DNA from: Novipirellula aureliae
GTDB lineage: Bacteria; Planctomycetota; Planctomycetia; Pirellulales; Pirellulaceae
NCBI RefSeq assembly: GCF_007860185.1
Contig: NZ_SJPY01000002.1
Span: forward strand, 465,775 to 529,774
Direction: 5' to 3'
Length of the DNA: 64,000 nt
Every line of letters begins with the position of its first letter. Within the stretch, counting starts at the first letter, position 1. The position numbers and the translations under genes were made by a program. Below, one piece after another: positions 37,328 through 46,265 of the stretch. The notes below the pieces were generated by a model, which was not told where the DNA came from, did not search any database, and worked only from the letters and a program-made list of their open reading frames with translations.

Positions 37328-39186
37328 GAACTACAGCACTTCGTCGAAAACTTATTTACTTGGTCGCCATGTTGGCGATGCTCGTTCCGCTTTTCTTGCT
37401 CGGACAGCCAAGCGGCGGCTCAGGTGATTCGGGCGGCCAACTAACCGAGATGCGTAACCGTTTCAATATCGCCGAAAGCGATCTGGGCGAAATCAGCCCA
37501 GCGAGCGAGACGATGAAATTGGCGTCACTCGGAATGCGTGGCGTTGCCGCAACCTTGTTGTGGAACAAAGCTCATCACTACAAGGTCGCCCACGAATGGG
37601 ATCGCTACAAGGCAACCCTAAACAATATCTCGCTACTGCAACCGCACTTTGATAAAGTCTGGGAGCACCAAGCGCATAATTTGGCCTACAACGTTTCGAC
37701 CGAATTCGATGACTATCGTCAACGCTATGAAATGGTGCGTGAAGGTACCGAATTCCTGAGCAAAGGTGTTCGCCAAAATCGCAATGCACCCCGTTTGGTC
37801 TGGTACACCGGATGGTTCTACGGCTCAAAAATGGGTATGTCGGACGAGAAGGTTCAATTCCGTAAACTCTTTTCTGATGACGAAGTGTTGCATGGGAAAT
37901 TGCTCGAGGAAGGGATCGCCGTCGACAGCCCCGAGGCACGCGGGCCATACTTCAAACCCGATAATTGGCTGGTGGGACGATTGTGGCTACGACATGGTTA
38001 CGATATTGTCGACTCCGGCGTTAAAATTCGCCGGCAAACGCCGCTCAACTTTTACGAAACCGGACCCAAATGGCGAATCAAACATTCCGAGGCGATTGAG
38101 GACGAAGGAGTTCTTGACGAACGGGCGCAGAATGCGTGGCAGATGGCAGCACAGGATTGGCAAGAATTTGGCCAGCGAAGTGTCCCGACAACCGCTGCGT
38201 TTACAATCAAACTGGGGCAACTCGACGAACTGGTCCGGCTGAAGGCGCTGCGACTCGAAGAATTCCGCAAATTGACGGGTGAAGAGTTGCCAGGAATTGA
38301 AAATCAATGGCAGCCCAACCTGATGCCCTATGCTAAAAAAGCGGCTCCCGAAGACCGCATGAGAGCGATGGAGTTGGCAGATGAGATCGAGGATATCGAA
38401 GAACGCCGAGTGAAAACAGACGGCTATCGAAAACAGATCAACTACCCCTACTGGGATACGCTTACACAAGCCGAACAGGAAGAACGGACCGTCGAAGCAA
38501 GACGCCTGATCTACGAAGCCGAAAAGGCGAACGAAGAGGCTGAACTCGATAAGGCGATCGACCTTTACGAACAAGCATTTGCCGTTTGGGCAGAAATTTT
38601 CGACGATTACCCGATCCTTACCGTCGATGATTCAGCCGAAGATTTATTGCGATCGATTCGCCGCTATTCCGTCGCAATCGATAGCGAAGAGATGGCTGAC
38701 GATTTCCCACTCGCTGCGTTCGTCGAAATGATGGGCACCTACGAGCAAGTCAGTTCAGAAGTTTACGAAGAAGTCCGCAAAACGCAGAAAGAACGGGCCG
38801 AAAAACGTAAACAAGAACTGGCTCAGCTTGAACTCGAACGCGAACGCCAAGCTGCCGAGGAGATGGAACGAGAGCGTGAAGCGATGCAGAAAATGAAGGA
38901 GAAGTCGGAAGCAAAGAAGGCAGAGCAGGCTGCCAAGGCGGAAACGAACGCCGATGACCTCCAAGCGGGCGAGTCGATGGATAATGATGCCGATGCCGAC
39001 GCCGATGTCGATGCCGACGAGGCGACCTCGGATGAGGCGACCGCGGATGAGGCGATCAAGGATGACTCCGATCCAGACGAACCCGTGGCCGAAGAGAACT
39101 CGGAAAACAAGGATGATCAACCAGTCGTCGAAGAAGTCACTGACGACGCAGAAGCGGATTCCGATGGTGATGCGTCCGACGAATAG
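37324..39186 (+). CDS. Membrane-anchored protein with TPR-like helices and acidic tail, third gene of the ABC set
   Basis: 620 residues. An N-terminal hydrophobic helix (about 9-28) is followed by a long helical region (about 60-480) containing MRGVAATLLWNKAHHYK and LKPHFDKVW-like motifs that resemble tetratricopeptide repeats, and a coiled-coil (about 480-540) rich in EKRKQELAQLELERER. The last 80 residues are almost only D, E and A with short repeats such as DEATSDEATADEA. It starts within the ATGA of the permease stop, so it is in the same operon. Likely exposed outside the cytoplasmic membrane and an assembly or substrate-binding partner of the exporter; function not known. Confidence 0.72.
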   Translation: MRTTALRRKLIYLVAMLAMLVPLFLLGQPSGGSGDSGGQLTEMRNRFNIAESDLGEISPASETMKLASLGMRGVAATLLWNKAHHYKVAHEWDRYKATLNNISLLQPHFDKVWEHQAHNLAYNVSTEFDDYRQRYEMVREGTEFLSKGVRQNRNAPRLVWYTGWFYGSKMGMSDEKVQFRKLFSDDEVLHGKLLEEGIAVDSPEARGPYFKPDNWLVGRLWLRHGYDIVDSGVKIRRQTPLNFYETGPKWRIKHSEAIEDEGVLDERAQNAWQMAAQDWQEFGQRSVPTTAAFTIKLGQLDELVRLKALRLEEFRKLTGEELPGIENQWQPNLMPYAKKAAPEDRMRAMELADEIEDIEERRVKTDGYRKQINYPYWDTLTQAEQEERTVEARRLIYEAEKANEEAELDKAIDLYEQAFAVWAEIFDDYPILTVDDSAEDLLRSIRRYSVAIDSEEMADDFPLAAFVEMMGTYEQVSSEVYEEVRKTQKERAEKRKQELAQLELERERQAAEEMEREREAMQKMKEKSEAKKAEQAAKAETNADDLQAGESMDNDADADADVDADEATSDEATADEAIKDDSDPDEPVAEENSENKDDQPVVEEVTDDAEADSDGDASDE

Positions 39187-39537
39187 GGCGTCCACCTTGC
39201 GTGATCTTCGTGGTGGCACGGTGGCTTAAAGTCTCTACCGCCCCTACCGGGGAAGCTCTGCTCTCCAACCCCGTTGGCGTATCGATTTTAGCTCCGATTA
39301 TTCATGAGCCGTTTTGGCCCTGGCCATGGCTCCGTGATGGGTTGTGCAAACCATGGCTAACGGCAAACCGGCTCACCCGTTGAGTGTTTCTCCAAGGATT
39401 CACACAAACGCTTGGGCTCTAACAAGTTACTCAGAATGACGACGAATCACATGCATCATCCTACTTAGCCCATCCAAGCGTCACATCGATACCGCCTCAA
39501 GGCTTTCCTCCAACCATCCACTAACCAAGCCTGCCTT
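39187..39537. other. Intergenic region after the ABC set
   Basis: 351 bases containing the second copy of the dispersed repeat (39382-39468). A TAGCTCCGATTATTCATGAGCC stretch at about 39289-39310 resembles the end of the inverted-end element at 677, in degenerate form. I see no gene, terminator or RNA. Confidence 0.45.
39382..39468. repeat. Dispersed repeat, copy 2
   Basis: Related to 25903-26004, starting GAGTGTTTCTCCAAGGATTC. It lacks about 14 internal bases of copy 1 and differs at a handful of others. Both copies are preceded by a GGCTCA and followed by ACTTAG or GTTAG. Confidence 0.65.
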
Positions 39538-41583
39538 ATGAACCACTTGGCTGATTCATTAAGCCCCTACCTACTCCAGCATAAAAATAATCCTGTCGAG
39601 TGGTATCCCTGGGGCAACGCGGCTTTCGAGAAAGCTCGGGAAACCGACCGACCGATCTTTTTGTCGGTCGGCTACGCAGCTTGTCACTGGTGCCATGTGA
39701 TGGAGCACGAAAGCTTTGAGAACGAGTCGATCGCGAAGTATCTCAACGAGCATTTCATTTCGATAAAAGTCGATCGCGAAGAACGTCCCGATATCGATCA
39801 GATCTACATGAATGCGGTCCAACTGATGACGGGCCGTGGCGGGTGGCCGATGAGTGTCTTTTTAGATCACCAAATGCGACCGTTTTATGCTGGAACGTAC
39901 TGGCCACCGACTCAGCGAAGTGGGATGCCTGGCTTTGTCGATGTCATTAGTGCACTGGCGGAGGCGTGGAAGAATCGCCGCAGTGATGTCGAAGAGCATT
40001 CCGCAAAGATTACCGAATCGCTTCAAGTGTTAGCACTCGGGACCGAGATGGAACCAGAGTCGATTGCCGATGAAGCGGTGATCACCAACTCCACCTCTCG
40101 TCTGCTGCAAGTTCTCGATCGTCAAGATGGCGGATTCGGCGCAGCCCCGAAATTCCCACACGCAACCGACATCAATCTACTGCTCACGCGCGCCGTCACG
40201 ACGGGTGAGAAAGAACTTGCCGATGCCGCGGAATTGACGCTCGACAGAATGGCGGGCGGCGGAATCCGAGACCATATCGGGGGCGGCTTCGCGCGCTACA
40301 GCGTTGACAGCAAATGGCTGGTTCCTCACTTCGAAAAAATGCTCTATGACAATGCACTGCTGGCCGTTCAATACGTCAGAGCTTTCCAGGTAACCGGAAA
40401 CAGACGCCATGCCGATGTCGCCTGCGAGATTCTCGATTATCTCGACCGCGAAATGACGGATCCGGCTGGTGGGTTTCACTGTAGCGAAGACGCCGATAGC
40501 GAAGGGGTCGAAGGCAAGTACTATGTCTGGACGCCAGATGAGGTGAAGAAGATCCTCGGAGAGGAAGCAGGCGAACGGTTTTGTAAGGTCTACGACATTT
40601 CCGAAGAAGGAAATTTCGAAGGTAACAATATCGCCAACTTACCGCGCTCGTTCGAAAGCTATGCAGAAGAATTCGCGATGCCCGATCTGGATATTCAGTT
40701 GGCGAGAAATCGCGAGAAGCTTCGTATCGAGCGTGACAAACGAGTGCATCCGGGGCGAGACGACAAGATTCTGACGGCCTGGAACTCTCTGGCAATCTCC
40801 GCGTTCGCAGTCGCTGGCGGCGTTCTCGATCGGCCTGATTATATTGAAATTGCAACGCGGGCTACAAAGTTCACCTTCGATCAAATGGTCACGGACGACG
40901 GTAATTTGTTGCACGCATTTCGTCAAGGTAAATCGCACCTTGCCGCGTTTTTGGATGATTACGCATTCACAATCGAGGCGCTCGTGTCGCTCTTCGAAGC
41001 GAACGGGCAAGCTCGATACATCGATCGGGCGGTTCAGTTGGCCGATACAATGATCAAACGATTCAAAGACGAAGAGCTGGGCGGCTTTTTCTATACGTCC
41101 AACGATTCCGAAACGCTAATCACACGGACGAAGGATTGGCACGATGGTAGCCTGGTGAGCGGCAATGCCTCCGCAGTGATGGCACTGCTGAAATTGTCTC
41201 GACTGTGCAATCGAGAAGATTATCGAATTGCCGCAGAGCAGACGCTGAGACTAGCGAACGATATTTTGCAAACTCAATCGGCTGCCTGCGCGGCCCTGGT
41301 AGTGGCCCTCGATCGCTACCGAAACGATGCAGAGCAAATCGTGGTGGCCGTTCCTGACCAAGAAGCGATGAAAAACGTTCGAGCGGATCTTTTAAAGAAC
41401 TTCCATCCGCATGCGACACTCTCCTGGGTGATTGGCGATGCGTTTGATTCAGAACCAGTCGTGGCATTGAATGAGGATCGCAGCGTGATCGATGCGGCTC
41501 CGACGGTGTACCGCTGCAAGCATTTCACCTGCGACGCGCCTGTGACCGGCAAAGCGGCCATACAATGGCTCGGAGAGTTCTAA
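39538..41583 (+). CDS. Thioredoxin-domain protein of the DUF255/YyaL (SPATA20-like) family
   Basis: 681 residues, the usual length. Thioredoxin fold at 1-170 with the redox motif C49-H-W-C52 inside SVGYAACHWCHVMEHESF and a cis-proline-region DREERPDIDQIYM. The C-terminal two thirds form an alpha/alpha barrel like those of the N-acylglucosamine 2-epimerase family (GGIRDHIGGGFARYSVD, HPGRDDKILTAWN, ALIVALDRY). No activity is firmly established for the family; a role in thiol or sugar metabolism has been proposed. Single gene, flanked by repeats, without an evident operon partner. Starts at ATG 39538 with the family-typical NHLADSLSPYLLQHKNNPVEW. Confidence 0.92.
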   Translation: MNHLADSLSPYLLQHKNNPVEWYPWGNAAFEKARETDRPIFLSVGYAACHWCHVMEHESFENESIAKYLNEHFISIKVDREERPDIDQIYMNAVQLMTGRGGWPMSVFLDHQMRPFYAGTYWPPTQRSGMPGFVDVISALAEAWKNRRSDVEEHSAKITESLQVLALGTEMEPESIADEAVITNSTSRLLQVLDRQDGGFGAAPKFPHATDINLLLTRAVTTGEKELADAAELTLDRMAGGGIRDHIGGGFARYSVDSKWLVPHFEKMLYDNALLAVQYVRAFQVTGNRRHADVACEILDYLDREMTDPAGGFHCSEDADSEGVEGKYYVWTPDEVKKILGEEAGERFCKVYDISEEGNFEGNNIANLPRSFESYAEEFAMPDLDIQLARNREKLRIERDKRVHPGRDDKILTAWNSLAISAFAVAGGVLDRPDYIEIATRATKFTFDQMVTDDGNLLHAFRQGKSHLAAFLDDYAFTIEALVSLFEANGQARYIDRAVQLADTMIKRFKDEELGGFFYTSNDSETLITRTKDWHDGSLVSGNASAVMALLKLSRLCNREDYRIAAEQTLRLANDILQTQSAACAALVVALDRYRNDAEQIVVAVPDQEAMKNVRADLLKNFHPHATLSWVIGDAFDSEPVVALNEDRSVIDAAPTVYRCKHFTCDAPVTGKAAIQWLGEF

Positions 41584-41781
41584 GTAGGCGAGTCTCTCCG
41601 AGACTCGCACCCCTCAGCGTCTAAGTAGGCGAGTCTCTCCGAGACTCGCACCCCTCAGCGTCTTGTGCGGTTCAGCGTCTTGTGTGGTTCAGCGTCTTGT
41701 GTGATTCAGCGTCTTGTGCGGTTCAGCGTCTTGTGCGGTTCAGCGTCTTGTGCGGTTCAGCGTCTCGGAGAGACGCTGCTA
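41584..41781. repeat. Compound repeat: two 41-bp units, six 17-bp units and an inverted copy of the 29-bp array core
   Basis: Two copies of a 41-bp unit start at 41584 and 41625, each with the palindrome GCGAGTCTCTCCGAGACTCGC. Six 17-bp units of CAGCGTCTTGTG(C/T)GGTT follow (41656-41757, starts every 17 bases). The last CAGCGTCT continues into CGGAGAGACGCTGCTAC (41759-41781). That segment is the reverse complement of the 29-bp array unit at 24041, in its CTCCG form. The two tracts are therefore the same family in opposite orientations. Confidence 0.85.
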
Positions 41782-41942
41782 CTGCGCCTCGGTGAAACGG
41801 CTTGTTTTGCCGAGGTTTATTTTTGAACGTCAGATTGTCGATGTACCTAAAAACATTCTTTTTGCTCTGCGATCCCTGAATAACCTTCCTTGCTGTACTT
41901 GGGATTGATGAATCCACCCAGGGATTCTTCGGTGGAGCCACG
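41782..41942. other. Short gap before the RRM terminator
   Basis: About 160 bases with no gene or repeat that I can support. Part of the 455-base intergenic stretch between the DUF255 gene and the RRM gene, otherwise filled by the repeat tract and the terminator. Confidence 0.4.
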
Positions 41943-41975
41943 AAAAAAGGGAAGCCAGTAAAACCGGCTTCCCTT
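41943..41975 (-). terminator. Rho-independent terminator of the RRM gene
   Basis: Read on the minus strand: AAGGGAAGCC, a loop of about nine bases, GGCTTCCCTT and then TTTTTTCG. A perfect 10-bp stem followed by a T-run about 65 bases after the RRM stop is the classical layout. Confidence 0.85.
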
Positions 41976-42038
41976 TCTTCATATGTACGTCAAACCGCTA
42001 GCAGTTTGCAGCGTTGTGAAGTCAACCTGTGACTCGGC

Positions 42039-42443
42039 TTAGTAGCGATCACCACGACCGCCGCCGCCACCACCACCGTAGCCGCCGCGACCACCGCCGC
42101 CGCCACCACCGTAGCCGCCACGACCACCGCCACCGCCGCCGCCGTAGCCACCGCCACGTCCGCCACGACCACCGCCGCCGCCGCCACCACGATCTTCGCG
42201 GGGGCGGGCTTCGTTGACCGTCAAATTACGACCCTCGTGCTCGACTTCATTTAAACCAGTGATCGCGGCCTGTGCCTCCGCGTCGCTGCCCATCTCGACA
42301 AAGCCAAAGCCTTTGCTTCGACCACTATCACGATCCGAAATCACTTGCGCACTTTCAACCGTGCCAAACTGAGCAAATAGTTGCTCCAAATCCGAACTTG
42401 AAACGCTAAAGCTCAAGTTTCCACAATACAGTTTCCTGCCCAA
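42039..42443 (-). CDS. Glycine-rich RRM RNA-binding protein
   Basis: 134 residues from a TTG at 42443 (MGRKLYCGNLSF after fMet). One RRM fold: RNP2 LYCGNL at 5-10 and RNP1 KGFGFVEM at 44-51. The last 50 residues are RGG-type repeats (GGGGGGRGG, GGGGYGG). Such proteins bind RNA and act in cold adaptation or as chaperones. The start is decided by AGGAG (42451-42455) 7 nt upstream. The ATG inside that spacer is out of frame and gives only a 76-residue product at most. An earlier in-frame TTG (42461) lacks a ribosome site. It has its own terminator at 41943-41975. Confidence 0.92.
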   Translation of the reverse strand: MGRKLYCGNLSFSVSSSDLEQLFAQFGTVESAQVISDRDSGRSKGFGFVEMGSDAEAQAAITGLNEVEHEGRNLTVNEARPREDRGGGGGGGRGGRGGGYGGGGGGGRGGYGGGGGGGRGGYGGGGGGGRGDRY

Positions 42444-42998
42444 CGCATAACTCCTGTGCAAGGATGGACGACCCGCGTTCTTTCGTTGCGGGCAAAAATT
42501 GATGATGCCCCAGATGGATACTTACCAAATGGGGAGGGAGGGAAGCGGCGCGAGCCGGCCAGAAACCCCAGCGACGGATGCACAATCGACCAACCAAGCC
42601 CGTAAGTTAACCGAAAAAATGCTCGCTGAATAGGCACTCCCACAGAATTGCGGGGAAAGATTTCACCTGGAAAAGTGTTTTCTTGTTCACTGCGAGGATT
42701 CGTTCGGCCACGCTTAGCTCGACTTCAAACAGCAGAGGGACCAAGAGTGCACTTTCACCCACCAACTGAAGTTTATCACCCTCGGTACGAGGACGCACTC
42801 GCTACGATCCGCGACAACCAGGCTATCGCCCAAACGGCTCACCCTGTCGAAACAGCGGATTCAGGCGATAGGTGTGATCGTCCGGCTAACAAACGCGATA
42901 ACGAAGTCCGGTTCTTATCTCATCCCCCTAATCTTACAATCGATGAGAGCGGAATCGCCGCAGTGTCGCCGCCCGACAAAGCAAAGGAAACTCATTCA
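42444..42998. other. Divergent region upstream of the RRM and zinc-ribbon genes
   Basis: About 555 bases, probably with the RRM gene's leader and promoter. An open frame enters from 42648 (plus) and joins the zinc-ribbon gene, but its first 117 residues have no domain and I treat them as untranslated. No hairpin or cold-shock-type element is obvious. Confidence 0.4.
42451..42455 (-). promoter_or_regulatory. Ribosome-binding site choosing a TTG start for the RRM gene
   Basis: AGGAG on the minus strand, 7 nt before TTG 42443 but only 2 nt before an out-of-frame ATG. The spacing and the conserved GRKLY protein start favour the TTG. Confidence 0.6.
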
Positions 42999-43265
42999 TT
43001 GACAAACGACGATTTTTTTCAATGCCCCCATTGTGGCGGCGACGTACAAGAATACGCCAAGGCGTGTCCTCACTGTGGAAGCAGCGATTCGGACGGCTGG
43101 GCTGACGAAACGGACTCCTTCAGCGACGATGATGACGATTTCGACTACGATCAGTTTATCCAAGATGAGTTTGCCGACGACTCGGTTGTCACTTCGAAGT
43201 TAAAAACTTGGCAAATTGCCGTGATCGTGCTCGTCCTGCTATCGTTCGTACTATTGGTTTTTTGA
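42999..43265 (+). CDS. Small zinc-ribbon membrane protein
   Basis: 88 residues from a TTG at 42999 (AAAGGA about 10 nt upstream); an ATG at 42648 would add 117 residues of unlikely sequence. Two CPHCG motifs (FFQCPHCGGDV and KACPHCGSS) make a double-cysteine zinc ribbon. An acidic linker (DSDGWADETDSFSDDDDDFDYD) and one C-terminal membrane helix (IAVIVLVLLSFVLLVF) follow. Proteins of this architecture are common in planctomycetes and have no assigned function. The start is uncertain. Confidence 0.7.
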   Translation: MTNDDFFQCPHCGGDVQEYAKACPHCGSSDSDGWADETDSFSDDDDDFDYDQFIQDEFADDSVVTSKLKTWQIAVIVLVLLSFVLLVF

Positions 43266-43289
43266 AATTCGTTGGAACAGGGTTTTCTC

Positions 43290-44111
43290 ATGCTCGATAC
43301 GGTTGGAAAAGTTGACGCGTCTGTCTTGGCGGTTATCGAAGAACTGATCGACCAATGCGTTTTAGGGTCCGCTTTGGCATGCGAGACCTCGCTATCGACC
43401 AACTCGGATGCATTGTCGCAGCTCCGTGAGCAGAAATTTGGTGACGGAATGTTGCCCCGGCTCTATTTCGCAGACGTGCAAACGGGCGGACGCGGTCGCC
43501 AAGGAAACCATTGGGTTAGCCCAAACGATGCGCTAACGTTCTCGCTCGTCCTCGCTCAAGATTCGATCAACGAGCCGACGGCGAGGCTGCTATCGCTTGC
43601 GGTCGGCGTGGCAACGGCTCGTGCGATCGAGTTCGTTTACGCTCCCGTCAAATGCCGATTAAAATGGCCAAACGACGTCTACGTGGCGGGTGGGAAAGTG
43701 GCTGGGATACTCATTGAAACCAGTCAAGCGTTTACCGATCGCATCGTGATTGGCATTGGTGTGAATGTGATCGAATCACCAACGCTCGAATCACCCGACA
43801 CGACCGCCATGCCGCAATCGTTGTTCGCAGCCACAGGCCGTCGACTATCACGTCACGAAGTTCTCGAGGTGATCATCCGAGAGCTCGTTGCGGTATGCGA
43901 AGAACGACTGGAGGCCCCTCAAAGTATCCTGCACCAATTCCGCGAACGCTGCATGTTGACCGGAAACCAGATCTCTTTCTTAGAGTCTGGACGCGAAAGC
44001 CAGGGCCTATGCCGAGGCATTTCCGATAATGGTTCGCTCATGATCCAAACCCCAGCCGGACTGCGGTACTGCGACAGTGGGGCGATCCGGCTGGTACGGC
44101 TTCGCGGCTAA
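43290..44111 (+). CDS. birA: Biotin--[acetyl-CoA-carboxylase] ligase, monofunctional
   Basis: 273 residues from the ATG at 43290 (AGGG a few bases before); a TTG at 43272 would add six. It attaches biotin to the carrier protein of biotin-dependent carboxylases. The catalytic loop GRGRQG at 67-72 and KWPNDV at 125-130, then GGKVAGIL, are all present. The N-terminal helix-turn-helix of the E. coli repressor type is missing (only about 45 residues precede the catalytic core), so it should not regulate transcription. The upstream gene for the zinc-ribbon protein ends 24 bases before it. Confidence 0.93.
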   Translation: MLDTVGKVDASVLAVIEELIDQCVLGSALACETSLSTNSDALSQLREQKFGDGMLPRLYFADVQTGGRGRQGNHWVSPNDALTFSLVLAQDSINEPTARLLSLAVGVATARAIEFVYAPVKCRLKWPNDVYVAGGKVAGILIETSQAFTDRIVIGIGVNVIESPTLESPDTTAMPQSLFAATGRRLSRHEVLEVIIRELVAVCEERLEAPQSILHQFRERCMLTGNQISFLESGRESQGLCRGISDNGSLMIQTPAGLRYCDSGAIRLVRLRG

Positions 44112-44262
44112 GGGAGAGACGCCTAAAGTCGAAACGTAACTTTTGCGTTTCGCTTTGCGGTGCAGAGGCACGAGACGACAGAAGTTTCGACCGATCACCT
44201 GCCGTCCCTTCAAAAGACCGTTTCGAAACGTACCCTTCGGGTTATGAAAAGCAGGCGGCACA
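44112..44262. other. Convergent gap between birA and hisF
   Basis: 151 bases where two genes meet tail to tail. A short hairpin (CGAAACG, 9-base loop, CGTTTCG near 44129-44151) may end both transcripts but there is no T-run on either side, so I give it low weight. Confidence 0.35.
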
Positions 44263-45051
44263 TCACGCCGATGGCTGGTTGGACGACAAGCGAACGGCTA
44301 TCCCAGCTTCTTGCATGACGCGTTTTGTTTCTTCGATGGTGTATTGACCGAAATGGAAAATGCTGGCCGCTAGAACCGCGTCGGCTTTCCCTATTTTGAT
44401 GGCATCGACCAAGTGTTTCGGGCCACCCGCTCCACCACTGGCGACGACCGGAATCGATACCGCATCACTTACCGCCGCCGTGATCGGCAAGTCATAACCG
44501 TCGCAGGTACCATCGGCGTCCATACTTGTTAAAACGATTTCGCCGGCACCTAAATCCTCGACTCGCCGAGCCCACTCAACAGCCTCGAGTCCCGTTGGCG
44601 TCCTTCCACCATTGATATGGACCTCCCAAAATTCTTTGCCGTCGCGATCGACTCGCTTGGGATCGATATTGACGACGATACATTGACTGCCGAATCGGTC
44701 TGCGGCCTTTCGAATAAACTGGGGATCCTTGCAAGCGGTCGAATTGATAGAAACTTTGTCGCAGCCCGCTGACAACAATGCGCGGACATCGTCGATGCCT
44801 CGGATGCCTCCGCCGACCGTTAGCGGCATGAACACCTCCTCGGCAGTCCGTCGGACAACATCGAGAATAATATCGCGATCTTCGTGGCTGGCGGTAATAT
44901 CCAAAAAGACAAGTTCATCCGCTCCCTCCGACTCGTATCGCTTGGCGACTTCGACCGGATCGCCCGCATCGCGCAGATTGATAAAATTTGTGCCTTTGAC
45001 AACACGTCCATTGTGGACATCTAAACAGGGTATCACTCGAGCTGCGAGCAT
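44263..45051 (-). CDS. hisF: Imidazole glycerol phosphate synthase cyclase subunit
   Basis: 262 residues from the ATG at 45051, preceded by AAAGG at about 7 nt; an open frame upstream adds 12 unlikely residues. It makes imidazole glycerol phosphate from PRFAR and ammonia in histidine synthesis, with HisH as the glutaminase partner, which is not in the window. The catalytic aspartates D11 ([12 protein letters not shown]) and D130 (VVNIDPKRV) are both in place, as are the phosphate-binding GGGIR and ASGGAGG. It lies 37 bases downstream of the fructosamine kinase family gene and likely shares its transcript. Confidence 0.96.
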   Translation of the reverse strand: MLAARVIPCLDVHNGRVVKGTNFINLRDAGDPVEVAKRYESEGADELVFLDITASHEDRDIILDVVRRTAEEVFMPLTVGGGIRGIDDVRALLSAGCDKVSINSTACKDPQFIRKAADRFGSQCIVVNIDPKRVDRDGKEFWEVHINGGRTPTGLEAVEWARRVEDLGAGEIVLTSMDADGTCDGYDLPITAAVSDAVSIPVVASGGAGGPKHLVDAIKIGKADAVLAASIFHFGQYTIEETKRVMQEAGIAVRLSSNQPSA

Positions 45052-45088
45052 GGGAAAACCTTTCTTATGACGGAAGGCGAAGAACACT

Positions 45089-46054
45089 TTATAAAACGCC
45101 AGCTAACTCCGATGCTAGACGGCGACATTGACCGGCGTAACCACGACCAAACATGTTCATGTGGTTGAGCAAGTGATACAAAACATAGACGTTTGTTCGT
45201 CGTTGCCAACCATCGGACATCCAATCATCACTCGGCCAGGTTTGCTGATAAGCGATATAGAACGATTCTGGACACGATCCGAACAGCTTGATCATGCCGA
45301 ATTCCGCTTCGTGACAACCGTGGTAAACCGCCGGATCAATGAAAACAACCTCGCCATCTCGACCACAAAGGTAGTTGCCGCTCCATAAATCGCCATGCAA
45401 AAGCGAGGTCTCACCCCGCCGCCCTTCCAGCAGCCGATCGAGACCGCGCAGAATCGTTTCACAATCTTGTTTCAAGCTCGCATCCGCCAAGTTTTGATCG
45501 ACGGCCCAGCGAAGTTGGAAACCGATTCGATTTTCAGCAACAAAGTCGATCCAATTTTCGGTATTTCGCGTATTGATCTGCCTGGTCGTACCAAGAAAGT
45601 TGTCTTCCGAGAAACCAATTCGCGTACCCGCGGTCGCACGGTGCATTTTCGCTAACGATGCACCAAAGCGAGAATAGAACTCGTTCGCCGACAAGCCATC
45701 CGACGTGAAATCGCTTGAACAAACCCATTCGGTAACCAGCCAGGAGGACTGCTGCGAAACGCCGATCGCAATCGGTTGTGGTATTTTGATCCAATCAGAA
45801 TGGGCCAAAGCGATCAAGCCGTTGTGTTCGCATTGGAAATTGGGCAAAAATCCAGGCTTGTTTCTCTTTAGGAAAACCGTTGCTGGGATCGACTTTTTGC
45901 CAGACGTTTTATTGCCAGACATCGAACAGGAATGTGGGTCGATTTCGACCCGCATTGCCTGGCTAATACAACCACCTCCAAGCGACGCAGTGCGTACGAC
46001 GACAAGCGAGGGATCAAGAAGCTCTCGGAGTGCTAATTGGACCGTTTGTTTCAT
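45089..46054 (-). CDS. Fructosamine kinase family protein
   Basis: 321 residues from the ATG at 46054; the open frame extends upstream through the histone-like gene and its terminator and is not coding. The kinase fold is clear: [12 protein letters not shown] (26-37) as the glycine-rich loop, [10 protein letters not shown] with the lysine, [10 protein letters not shown] with catalytic D222, and [16 protein letters not shown] with D240. Members phosphorylate ketoamines (glycated lysine) for repair, or are ribulosamine or related kinases. It lies just upstream of hisF. Length is standard. Confidence 0.9.
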   Translation of the reverse strand: MKQTVQLALRELLDPSLVVVRTASLGGGCISQAMRVEIDPHSCSMSGNKTSGKKSIPATVFLKRNKPGFLPNFQCEHNGLIALAHSDWIKIPQPIAIGVSQQSSWLVTEWVCSSDFTSDGLSANEFYSRFGASLAKMHRATAGTRIGFSEDNFLGTTRQINTRNTENWIDFVAENRIGFQLRWAVDQNLADASLKQDCETILRGLDRLLEGRRGETSLLHGDLWSGNYLCGRDGEVVFIDPAVYHGCHEAEFGMIKLFGSCPESFYIAYQQTWPSDDWMSDGWQRRTNVYVLYHLLNHMNMFGRGYAGQCRRLASELAGVL

Positions 46055-46183
46055 CTGCCTTAGGAAGTCGATGGTGAACGTTGTTGGTGGGGACGCAGCC
46101 TGAGGTGGCCAAACGCTTGGTGAATAGGACAACCGTCGCTTGCACGGATCATGCATGTCTTTCGGCGCCGCCCACCAATGCAT

Positions 46184-46225
46184 AAAAAAAGCCGCATCAG
46201 AGAAGACTCTGATACAGCTTTTTCG
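46184..46225 (-). terminator. Rho-independent terminator of the histone-like gene
   Basis: On the minus strand: GCTGTATCAGAG, loop TCTT, CTCTGATGCGGC, then seven T. The stem has one mismatch. It follows the histone-like stop by about 40 bases and precedes the fructosamine kinase family gene, so the two are separate transcripts. Confidence 0.85.
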
Positions 46226-46265
46226 ACATTTTGATTTTAAATCGTTGGTAAAACGATCTTTGAGA

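Noticed and set aside
42029-42217. Histidine/arginine-rich 62-codon frame
   Set aside because: Antisense of the glycine-rich RGG tail of the RRM gene.
44129-44151. Hairpin as terminator between birA and hisF
   Set aside because: Stem of only 7 bp and no T-run on either strand.
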